This document shows positions 6,513 through 11,915 of a stretch of 14,305 bases of DNA, piece after piece. A program made the position numbers and the translations under genes. The first letter of the stretch is position 1. Each line of letters begins with the position of its first letter. This DNA comes from Candidatus Falkowiibacteriota bacterium (GTDB lineage: Archaea > Iainarchaeota > Iainarchaeia > Iainarchaeales > GCA-2688035), in contig JAFCBY010000016.1 of the NCBI GenBank assembly GCA_017610485.1, positions 1 through 14,305 of the forward strand, written 5' to 3'. The notes under the pieces are model-generated. The model was not told the origin of the DNA. It worked only from the letters and a program-made list of their open reading frames with translations, and ran no database searches.

Positions 6513-6628
6513 GTTTGCACAAAAACGGAGCACAATTTTGGATTTCGAACCCCCTTTTTGTGCAGAAAAGGGGTTTTTTGTGCAGGTTTGAGTTTTTGTG
6601 CAAAGCCCCCAAAGTAGATTCAAACCTG
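6513..6628. repeat. Cluster of TTTTTGTGCA repeats and nested hairpins
   Basis: TTTTTGTGCA occurs on the plus strand at 6555-6564, 6575-6584 and 6593-6602, about 19 bases apart, and inverted at 6516-6525. The outer pair forms a perfect 13-base inverted repeat (6514-6526 with 6592-6604). CCCCTTTT/AAAAGGGG (6551-6558 with 6566-6573) makes an inner hairpin followed by six Ts. CAGGTTTGA/TCAAACCTG (6583-6591 with 6620-6628) makes another. The spacing of about two helical turns suggests protein binding, but terminators of the flanking genes are also possible. Confidence 0.5.
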
Positions 6629-6643
6629 AAAAGGCAACAAATT

Positions 6644-6721
6644 GGGTTTGCGGCTGCTGTTGGCATTAGGGTCATCGAGCCGAAGGTAAAGATGGCTCAA
6701 CCTCACCCCGGGTTTGCGGCT
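6644..6721. repeat. Hairpin-family copy between 12-base direct repeats
   Basis: GGGTTTGCGGCT occurs at 6644-6655 and again at 6710-6721, just outside the helicase stop codon. Between them a hairpin at 6671-6696 pairs G-T-CATC with GATG-G-C, has an internal loop GA/AAA, then GCC/GGT and a GAA loop. It resembles 11500-11527 and the minus strand of 3423-3449. Confidence 0.5.
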
Positions 6722-8056
6722 TTAGCTTCCGTAAACGTAGTCGTTTGAGCGCTTGCCCTTTTTCTGGCGCCTGTTTTTGGGGCCTGAGCCGTGTGGGCCA
6801 GAGCTAGAGCTGTGAGATCCGGAGCCCTGTGGCCCGGCGTGCATGTCGTTGTACTGGCTTCGGCCCCTTGGAAAGGTGTCCCTTCGGTTGCGAGGGCCGC
6901 CAGAGCCCCTTCCTGGAAAACCCCTTCCTCTTGGGGCACCTTGCCCTGGAAACCTTCTGCCACCCCTTTTTGGGAATTGCTTATAGTTTATGCCAAGGTC
7001 TTTGAAAAAGCTCTTGTCTGAGTCCTCTTTTGGAATGAATGTAACTGCAAGCCCTTCCTTGCCCATTCGGCCTGTCCTGCCAATCCTGTGCTTGTGTGTG
7101 TCGGCGTCCCTTGCCCTGTCAAGGTTTATCACAAGTTCAACGTTGTCAATTTGAAGGCCTCTGGCTGCAACGTCTGTTGCAATAAGGATTTTTTTCCTGC
7201 CCTCTTTGAATCTTTCAAGGGAGGCCTCTCTTGCCCTCTGGCTTTTGTCCCCGTGGATGGTTGTTGATTTGAAGCCCTTTCGCCTCAGTTTTTCGTCGAG
7301 GAAGTCTGCGGTGCGCTTTGTGGCAACGAAGATTAGGATACGGCCGTTGTCGGTTTTTTTAATCCATTCCAAGAGCTTGGGAAACTTTTCCTCCCTTGAA
7401 AAGACCTGTTTCTTCTGAATAAGGCTATTTCCCACGATTTCGTGTGCAACAATTACCTCTTCGTAGTCCGGAATGAACTTTTCAATCAGTTTTGCAACGC
7501 TTCCTGTCAGGGTTGCGGAGAAAAGATGTGTTCTTTCCGGCATAATGTATGAGAGAATGTGCTTTATGTCCTTGATAAAGCCCATGTCAAGCATTCTGTC
7601 AGCCTCGTCCAGGACAACTGTGTCAAATGTTTGGGGGTTTAGGCGCCTGTGCTTGAAGTGATCCAAGAGCCTGCCGGGGGTTGCGCAAAGAATGTCAATC
7701 CTTTTGCTAAGAATCTTGTCGTCCGCAGACATCTTTGTCCCGCCGTAGACGGCAAAAACCTTTAAATCTGTTTTCTGGTTTATTCTTTCAATCTCTTCCT
7801 TTACCTGTGACGCAAGCTCGCGCGTTGGGCAGAGGACAAGGGCTCCTTGAGATTCGCCTTTCAGAATCCTTTCTGAGATGGCTATGCCAAAGGCAGCTGT
7901 CTTTCCAGAGCCTGTAAAGCTCTTCGAGATAACGTTTTTGCCGGAGACCATCAGGGGAATTGACTTTTCCTGGACCTCTGTTGCCTGCTTGTAGCCCATT
8001 TGTTTTATTGCAGCCTTGAGTTCTGGGCTAAACCCAAGGTTTTCAAAATTTACCAT
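6722..8056 (-). CDS. DEAD-box ATP-dependent RNA helicase with Gly/Arg-rich tail
   Basis: All core motifs are present in this 444-residue protein: Q motif (FENLGFS, Q29), Walker A FTGSGKT (47-53), PTRELA (77-82), TPGR (126-129), DEAD (150-153), SAT (180-182), TDVAARG (294-300) and HRIGRTGR (323-330). The two RecA-like domains span about 1-205 and 215-350. From about 363 a low-complexity tail rich in Gly, Arg, Ser and His (RGRGFPGRGSGG, then SGSHSSSSG) ends in a basic KKGKR patch. Such tails bind RNA and promote condensation in related helicases. It unwinds RNA duplexes, probably in ribosome assembly or cold adaptation. ATG at 8056 is preceded nine bases away by AGGTGA, and it stands alone as a transcription unit. 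Confidence 0.95.
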   Translation of the reverse strand: MVNFENLGFSPELKAAIKQMGYKQATEVQEKSIPLMVSGKNVISKSFTGSGKTAAFGIAISERILKGESQGALVLCPTRELASQVKEEIERINQKTDLKVFAVYGGTKMSADDKILSKRIDILCATPGRLLDHFKHRRLNPQTFDTVVLDEADRMLDMGFIKDIKHILSYIMPERTHLFSATLTGSVAKLIEKFIPDYEEVIVAHEIVGNSLIQKKQVFSREEKFPKLLEWIKKTDNGRILIFVATKRTADFLDEKLRRKGFKSTTIHGDKSQRAREASLERFKEGRKKILIATDVAARGLQIDNVELVINLDRARDADTHKHRIGRTGRMGKEGLAVTFIPKEDSDKSFFKDLGINYKQFPKRGGRRFPGQGAPRGRGFPGRGSGGPRNRRDTFPRGRSQYNDMHAGPQGSGSHSSSSGPHGSGPKNRRQKKGKRSNDYVYGS

Positions 8057-8170
8057 TTTTTTTATTCACCTTTGTTTTTGTTTTAAGTAAGAAATCTGTT
8101 TTCCCAGTTCAAAGAAGTAGAAAACGACTCTATTTACTACATAATAAAGAATGGTAGCCTTTAAATAGCT
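8057..8170 (-). promoter_or_regulatory. Promoter and long leader of the helicase gene
   Basis: On the minus strand TATTTAAA (8160-8167) is a TATA box about 105 bases from the start codon, implying a leader of roughly 75-80 bases that ends in AGGTGA (8066-8071). Most other genes here have no leader or a short one. The leader is T/A-rich with no obvious strong hairpin. Confidence 0.5.
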
Positions 8171-8252
8171 TGTTGAAAGCGGAAAAACGACAGGGTTAGG
8201 GGGGTCCTCTTACAGGAGTTTTATTAACAACTATCAATATCTAGCTAACTGA

Positions 8253-9449
8253 ATGCCTGGGAAAAAAAAGGGCACAGGCCTCTTTGGAATACCTGGTCAC
8301 TTATAGCTTGGGCTATTGTGATGATAATTGTGATTGTCAGTGCCCTAACATTCATAGCTGAAGCGGGCGTAAACACCAATACTTGCACCAATTTTTGGGG
8401 CCTGATTTGCAAGGGCGTGGGAGTGGAAGGAGACGAGCTTGTTCTGGTTTTGCAGAATGGCGCAGGGCAAAAAATTGTAATTAGCCCCTTCCTGGACATA
8501 GTCTTTGACGGGGCCTAGGGCTATGCAATTATAGTCTACCAGGGGGTTGAGTACAGGTTTGGGGGAAGTGGAAATTGCGCCAGGGGGACACTTTCACTCT
8601 AAGGGCAGGGGGAATTCTTCTGTCAAAGGAAATCTGCCTAAACTACGAAAACCGGTCAGGCCTGACAAAAATTGTTTGCTTGGCCCTAAAATTGGGAGAG
8701 GAAGGAAATGAAATAAGCGCCTGCGGCTACACCGTTGACAAGCCAGGAACCTTTGTTTTGGAGGCCGACATAAGCGCAGCAAGCGGAGACTGCATAACAA
8801 TTGGCTTGGACAATGTTACAGTAGACTGCCAAAATCACACAATAGATGGGGCGCTTGGAACAGGTTCAGCCATTGAGTTCAACGCAGGGCTTCAAGATGT
8901 TACAGTGGTGAACTGTAGCATTTCAGGCCAATTTGATACAGGAATCCAGGCAAACAGCAGCCAAAACGCACTGATTGGCAACAACATAGTGGACGTGGAC
9001 AACTTTGGGATTACGGTAAATGGGGGATGTTGGCAGCCTTGTTGTTAACAACCAGGCAACAGGCAACATGTTTGGCATCTTTGTCAGGGTTTCGTCAGAG
9101 ACTGACATAAGGGAAAACGACACAGGGGCAAATATGATGGGAATTCACGTTGGTGGCTTTTCAGGAAACATTTCCGTGAACAGCAACAACGCAAGCGGAA
9201 ACACTTTTTCCGGAATTGACATTGAGAACTCCGTTGTTTCACTAAACGACAACATTGCAAACAGCAACAATTTGGGGGGGAATTGACGTAAGGGGAAGTT
9301 CCACAGCAACCCTGAACAACAACACAGTCTGCTACACTTCGGTTCCGGACGACATTTCCTGCGAGGGGCTTTTGACCGCAACAGGCTCGGGCAATATTGC
9401 AGACTGGGTCAATGCCTGTCCAAACCTCAATTTCTCAGGCTGCCCTTAG
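8253..9449 (+). pseudogene. Broken pilin-signal / right-handed beta-helix surface protein
   Basis: ATG 8253 opens a chain that can be followed only by repairing six lesions: one extra A in A8 (8262-8269); one extra T at 8308-8309; an in-frame TAG at 8516-8518; one missing G around G5 8583-8587; one missing G in G5 9022-9026; one extra G in G7 9274-9280. The repaired N-terminus reads KKRA then QASLEYLVTYSWA plus a hydrophobic helix, the archaeal class III signal cut by prepilin peptidase. It is followed by a Cys-containing pilin-like domain and, from about 8740, repeated 'N.I....GI...' turns typical of parallel beta-helices (NosD/pectate-lyase type). TTTATTAA at 8219-8226 is a possible promoter. 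All flanking genes are intact, so decay or phase variation is more likely than general sequencing error, though assembly error cannot be excluded. Confidence 0.75.
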
Positions 9450-9528
9450 AAGGGGCCAATGCTGGACTGGAAACAAATCAATTTTCCAAAATTCTCTCTT
9501 TTTAACTTTTTCTTCACTTTAATTTGTT

Positions 9529-10113
9529 ATGGTCAAGGCAACCGAGAGGATGAAGGAAGCAATTGGAGAGGCAATTGACAGGACAACCCACTTGGATGTG
9601 GCAAAGGCAACCCAGGCGATTGCAAAAAAGCTTGGGCTGAACCAAAGGCTGATTAACTACACTCACATTGAACTCAGGAACAAGCTGAACGAGTACGGCT
9701 TCAAGGCAACGCCCTACAGCAATAGGATTCTTTTCCTGCCGCACTGCATGAGAAACAGCAAGGACTGCAAGGCAGTACACAGTGAAGAGGGAATTGTGTG
9801 CAAGAAATGCGGAAAGTGCGACATTTCGGAGCTTGTTGACTTTGCGAAAAAGCTTGGCTATTCAAAAACCTTCATTGTGCCTGGTGGAAGCATGGTGCAA
9901 AAGATTATAAAGAGGTACAAGCCAGCGGCAACTATGGGAATTTGCTGCTATCACGAGGCAAACCTTGCGTTTGACTCTCTTAGGGGAACCAAGATTCACC
10001 CCCAGGTAAGCCTTTTGCTCCAGGACGGCTGCAAGGACACAAAGGCAAATTTGGCCGAAGCCAAGGAAAAGCTAACCATGATCGACGAAAGGGCCTTTGG
10101 AAAGAAAAAGTGA
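9529..10113 (+). CDS. DUF116 family protein (cysteine-rich, possible Fe-S)
   Basis: The 194-residue protein matches DUF116: 'RILFLPHCMR' (66-75), 'CKKCGKCDI' (91-99), 'KKLGYSKTFIVPGGS' (107-121), 'MGICCYHE' (136-143) and 'LLLQDGCKDTKAN' (162-174). Cysteines 73, 80, 91, 94, 97, 139, 140 and 168 are the conserved set and could hold metal or an Fe-S cluster. The family has no established reaction. The N-terminal 60 residues are helical and less conserved. ATG 9529 fits a TATA-like CTTTTTAAC at 9498-9506, giving a leaderless or near-leaderless transcript. It stands alone between the broken beta-helix gene and tRNA-Thr. Confidence 0.85.
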   Translation: MVKATERMKEAIGEAIDRTTHLDVAKATQAIAKKLGLNQRLINYTHIELRNKLNEYGFKATPYSNRILFLPHCMRNSKDCKAVHSEEGIVCKKCGKCDISELVDFAKKLGYSKTFIVPGGSMVQKIIKRYKPAATMGICCYHEANLAFDSLRGTKIHPQVSLLLQDGCKDTKANLAEAKEKLTMIDERAFGKKK

Positions 10114-10155
10114 AATGATTTTTAAGGGTTACTGAAAAGAGAATAATTATTGCAA

Positions 10156-10230
10156 GCCCTCGTAGCTCAGTCTGGCTAGAGCACGAGTTTTGTAAACTCG
10201 GGGTCGCGGGTTCGAATCCCACCGAGGGCT
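10156..10230 (+). tRNA. tRNA-Thr (anticodon TGT)
   Basis: Acceptor GCCCTCG (10156-10162) pairs with CGAGGGC (10223-10229); D-arm GCTC/GAGC; anticodon stem CGAGT/ACTCG around TTTGTAA gives TGT; T-arm GCGGG/CCCAC around TTCGAAT with one C-A mismatch; discriminator T10230. No intron is visible. A tRNA-Glu fragment follows 17 bases later. Confidence 0.93.
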
Positions 10231-10247
10231 TATACCATTGGATGCCA

Positions 10248-10276
10248 AAAACCCGGGTTCAAATCCCAGTCGGGGC
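10248..10276 (+). repeat. tRNA-Glu 3' fragment (29 bases, putative attachment site)
   Basis: The segment repeats the last 29 bases of tRNA-Glu with a single T-to-C change in the T-stem. It is too short to be a tRNA. It sits immediately upstream of the promoter of the small antitoxin gene and marks the left edge of that segment. Confidence 0.75.
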
Positions 10277-10277
10277 A

Positions 10278-10322
10278 ATATGTTTTTATAGGGCGGTGCA
10301 CAATAGATTATTAGTGATATTT
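10278..10322 (+). promoter_or_regulatory. Promoter and leader of the first antitoxin gene
   Basis: ATATGTTTTTATA (10278-10290) lies 45 bases before the ATG, and AGTGAT (about 10313-10318) gives a ribosome-binding site. The same 13-base box lies 46 bases upstream of the second antitoxin gene, so the two genes share a promoter module. Confidence 0.6.
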
Positions 10323-10460
10323 ATGCCGGAAACAATTACTATAGAAAAAGAGGAGTATTTGCGCTTGAAACACCAAGCCGAAATAGATGCAAATTTTTTG
10401 GAAGGGCTTGTTTCAAGCTTGTTTGACATAAAAGCAGGCAAGGTTACGCAAGTAAGATAA
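10323..10460 (+). CDS. Small antitoxin-like protein (45 aa)
   Basis: The start at 10323 is set by the promoter and AGTGAT site; the longer frame from 10242 would run through the tRNA-Glu fragment and is rejected. The product, 'MPETITIEKEEYLRLKHQ' followed by 'FLEGLVSSLFDIKAGKV', resembles short archaeal antitoxins of the 'EEYxRLK...E.FV.SLxDvKaGrv' type that pair with RelE/ParE-like toxins: an N-terminal strand, then one or two helices and a short C-terminal motif. The gene directly after it, on the other strand, encodes such a toxin, and the two stop codons touch. Recognition is from memory of the family, and the small size limits confidence. Confidence 0.65.
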   Translation: MPETITIEKEEYLRLKHQAEIDANFLEGLVSSLFDIKAGKVTQVR

Positions 10461-10778
10461 CTACTTTTCAAGCAAACCTTCCAGCTCTTTTTTGTAAGTG
10501 TCAAGCAAAAGCCAAATAGAATTAATTATTCTCTGTTGGTCTTTTTTTGTACTCAAATTAACAACGTAAACGCTTTTCTTTTCTTCAAAAACAAGAAAGT
10601 AGACCCTGAAATTCTCAAACTTCTTCTCCCGAAACCACTTAGCACCCAAAGGCTTTCCAACAAGAGGATTAACAGCAAGCTGATTAAAAACCGTCTCAAC
10701 CCAAGCCTTGAACTTTTTATCCTGCTTCAAAAGCTTTGACTGAAAAGCCCGCGTAACAAAAACACTGAAAGCGGGCAT
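10461..10778 (-). CDS. RelE/ParE-superfamily toxin-like protein
   Basis: This 105-residue basic protein shows the pattern of archaeal RelE-like toxins: 'FQSKLLKQDKKFKAWVETVF' helices, 'NPLVGKPLG' in the middle, then strands 'FENFRVYFLVFE' and 'SVYVVNLSTKKDQQRI'. Such proteins cleave ribosome-bound mRNA or poison gyrase; which applies cannot be told here. TTTTATAG on the minus strand at about 10798-10805 fits a leaderless start at ATG 10778. It faces the antitoxin gene tail to tail with no gap (stop codons at 10458-10460 and 10461-10463), an unusual layout because toxin and antitoxin are normally in one operon. Independent promoters mean the ratio is not set by co-translation. Confidence 0.68.
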   Translation of the reverse strand: MPAFSVFVTRAFQSKLLKQDKKFKAWVETVFNQLAVNPLVGKPLGAKWFREKKFENFRVYFLVFEEKKSVYVVNLSTKKDQQRIINSIWLLLDTYKKELEGLLEK

Positions 10779-10837
10779 AGAAACAAAGAACTGTAAACAC
10801 TATAAAAACGTAACACAAAAAAAAACAATTGTCTTCT

Positions 10838-10849
10838 ACATAATTATGT
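10838..10849. promoter_or_regulatory. 12-base perfect palindrome upstream of the toxin gene
   Basis: ACATAATTATGT is self-complementary and lies upstream of the toxin TATA box. It could be an operator for the antitoxin or a chance AT-rich palindrome. The remaining sequence to 11008 contains only the repeat and promoter described next. Confidence 0.3.
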
Positions 10850-10883
10850 TTAAAAATGTTTTTGGATATATGGCTTTACAGCG

Positions 10884-10938
10884 CACTGCAGGAAAACAAG
10901 TGAATTAAACGAAAGCATTTATAGCCCAGTCGGGGCAT
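10884..10938. repeat. tRNA-Glu 3'-end copy with conserved left arm (putative attachment site)
   Basis: CCCAGTCGGGGCA lies at 10925-10937, preceded by an arm nearly identical to that at 5808-5847 (AAAACAAGT, AATTAAACGAAA, TTTATAG). The shared arm outside the tRNA sequence argues that two related cassettes end here and at 5860. Confidence 0.65.
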
Positions 10939-10962
10939 AACCCACTTTTTTTGAATTGCAGG

Positions 10963-11008
10963 ATATGTTTTTATAAAGAAGCAGACAGTAGTTAATTCAG
11001 TGATTTGA
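10963..11008 (+). promoter_or_regulatory. Promoter and leader of the RelB-like gene
   Basis: ATATGTTTTTATA (10963-10975) repeats the box before the first antitoxin gene at almost the same distance from the start codon. CAGTGATTTGA precedes the ATG at 11009 as a ribosome-binding site. Confidence 0.6.
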
Positions 11009-11200
11009 ATGCCTGTTGCAATTACAATGGAAACCCTTTACAAGGAAATAAAGGACTTGAAGAAGGAAGTTGAAACCATGAAGCACGCGCTAATTCCAGA
11101 GGAAAGGGTTTCGGCAGAAGAGCTTGGCGAAATAAGAAAAACTAGGAAGGAAATGGAAGCAGGCAAGGAAAAAGGCTTTGAAGAGGTCTTCGCAGAGTAG
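11009..11200 (+). CDS. RelB-like antitoxin (63 aa)
   Basis: The product is a highly charged helical protein: 'METLYKEIKDLKKEVETMK' forms an amphipathic N-terminal helix, 'ALIPEERVSAEELGEI' follows, and the C-terminus 'KGFEEVFAE' is typical of small archaeal antitoxins encoded before RelE toxins. ATG 11009 has AGTGAT upstream; Met7 at 11027 is an alternative. The toxin gene starts nine bases after this stop in the same direction, so this pair has the classical operon order. It would bind and neutralise the toxin and probably repress the operon. Confidence 0.7.
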   Translation: MPVAITMETLYKEIKDLKKEVETMKHALIPEERVSAEELGEIRKTRKEMEAGKEKGFEEVFAE

Positions 11201-11209
11201 GCGGTTTCC

Positions 11210-11479
11210 TTGTTCGAGGTAAGGTTCAGCAACCAGGCGGAAAAAGCAATCAACAAATCTGATTCAAAGCTGAAGAAGCGCCTAAAGAACCTGTTTGAAA
11301 AGCTGAAGCAAAACCCGGTTCCAGTAAGAGAATTTGACCTGCGAAAAATTGCCGGAGAAGAAGACACCTACAGAATAAGGCTGTCGAGCTTCAGAACAAC
11401 CTACACCGTTTACTGGGAACAGAAAATAATCAGAGTAACAAAGATCAAGAGAAGAAAGGAAAGCACTTACAAAAGATAA
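11210..11479 (+). CDS. RelE-family toxin (mRNA interferase-like, 89 aa)
   Basis: A TTG start at 11210 gives a complete RelE fold: 'FEVRFSNQAEKAINKSD' (strand and first helix), 'LKKRLKNLFEKLKQNPVPV', 'DLRKIAGEEDTYRIRLSSF', 'RTTYTVYW' and 'IIRVTKIKRRKESTYK'. The conserved arginines and tyrosine of the YRIR...YR...Y.V pattern and the basic C-terminus are present. RelE toxins cut mRNA in the ribosomal A site. It is downstream of the RelB-like gene with a nine-base gap; the weak TTG start may keep toxin below antitoxin. A degenerate tRNA-Glu end copy begins directly after the stop. Confidence 0.75.
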   Translation: MFEVRFSNQAEKAINKSDSKLKKRLKNLFEKLKQNPVPVREFDLRKIAGEEDTYRIRLSSFRTTYTVYWEQKIIRVTKIKRRKESTYKR

Positions 11480-11497
11480 TCAAATCCCGGTCGGGCA
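11480..11497 (+). repeat. Degenerate tRNA-Glu 3'-end copy
   Basis: TCAAATCCC is followed by GGTC and GGGCA, matching the tRNA-Glu end with one substitution and one deleted G. It lies immediately after the RelE-like gene and bounds that segment on the right. Confidence 0.55.
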
Positions 11498-11499
11498 TA

Positions 11500-11527
11500 G
11501 CCCATCGAGCCGAAGGCGAAGATGGGC
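11500..11527. other. Hairpin-family copy (7-bp stem, GA/GAA internal loop)
   Basis: GCCCATC (11500-11506) pairs with GATGGGC (11521-11527), enclosing an internal loop GA/GAA, a GCC/GGC stem and a GAA loop. The same design recurs at 6671-6696 and on the minus strand at 3423-3449. Confidence 0.55.
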
Positions 11528-11551
11528 TTCGACTTATTTGTAATTTTCGCA

Positions 11552-11576
11552 AACCTTTTGCGCACAAAAGGTTTTT
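11552..11576 (+). terminator. Hairpin followed by T-run downstream of the RelBE-like operon
   Basis: AACCTTTTG (11552-11560) pairs perfectly with CAAAAGGTT (11565-11573) and is followed by TTT. A T-run after the gene suits archaeal termination on the plus strand; the hairpin itself may be incidental. Confidence 0.45.
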
Positions 11577-11577
11577 C

Positions 11578-11593
11578 AATCCCAGTCGGGGCA
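11578..11593 (+). repeat. tRNA-Glu 3'-end copy (16 bases)
   Basis: AATCCCAGTCGGGGCA is identical to the last 16 bases of tRNA-Glu. It is the right-most copy in the window and lies just beyond the end of the cupin gene, so it closes the repeat-bounded region. Confidence 0.7.
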
Positions 11594-11619
11594 ATGTTCA
11601 GACTTGACTTTGGAGCTTT

Positions 11620-11898
11620 CTATTCGAGGAGAGCCACAACGTAGATATATTCCAATTCTGTAGAGTCGTTGTTTTTAACGTCGTGCTTTTTTTCAGGGCC
11701 AATGTAAAAGATTTGGCTCCGGCTGAGTTCGGTGGCTTTGCCTTCGACCACTAGTGTGGCAGTGCCCTTGAGGACAATGATTGCTTCCTCGCGCTTCTCT
11801 GTAACGTGCTCTCCGACTGACTCGCCTGGCTGGAGGGTTACGCGGCCTGCCTTGAGGGATTTGGAAAAAGGTGGCTTGAAGAGGGATTTGTATTCCAT
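11620..11898 (-). CDS. Small cupin-fold protein (92 aa)
   Basis: The start is ATG 11898; the longer frame reaching 12048 overlaps the radical SAM gene and is rejected. The product is a single cupin barrel: 'TLQPGESVGEHVTEKREEAIIVLKG' split over motif 1 (positions 21-45) and 'IFYIGPEKKHDVKN' (63-76) as motif 2. Of the usual metal ligands, His31, Glu38/39 and His72 are present, but the second histidine of HxH is Thr33, so metal binding is uncertain. It follows the radical SAM gene by 17 bases on the same strand with AAAGGCTGATT as a possible ribosome site, so they are probably co-transcribed. Its role could be ligand binding or isomerase-like chemistry. Confidence 0.75.
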   Translation of the reverse strand: MEYKSLFKPPFSKSLKAGRVTLQPGESVGEHVTEKREEAIIVLKGTATLVVEGKATELSRSQIFYIGPEKKHDVKNNDSTELEYIYVVALLE

Positions 11899-11915
11899 GG
11901 CAATCAGCCTTTGGA

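Noticed and set aside
8253..9449. Programmed frameshifting or stop-codon recoding as explanation for the beta-helix gene
   Set aside because: Six separate events of mixed sign with no consistent slippery motif or structure are too many for programmed recoding; TAG as pyrrolysine has no other support here.
10242..10322. N-terminal extension of the 45-residue antitoxin
   Set aside because: It would translate the tRNA-Glu fragment and the promoter; the internal ATG with AGTGAT is better supported.
4681..11593. CRISPR array formed by the repeated CCCAGTCGGGGCA
   Set aside because: Spacing is irregular (tens to thousands of bases), the repeat is the end of a tRNA gene, and genes lie between copies.
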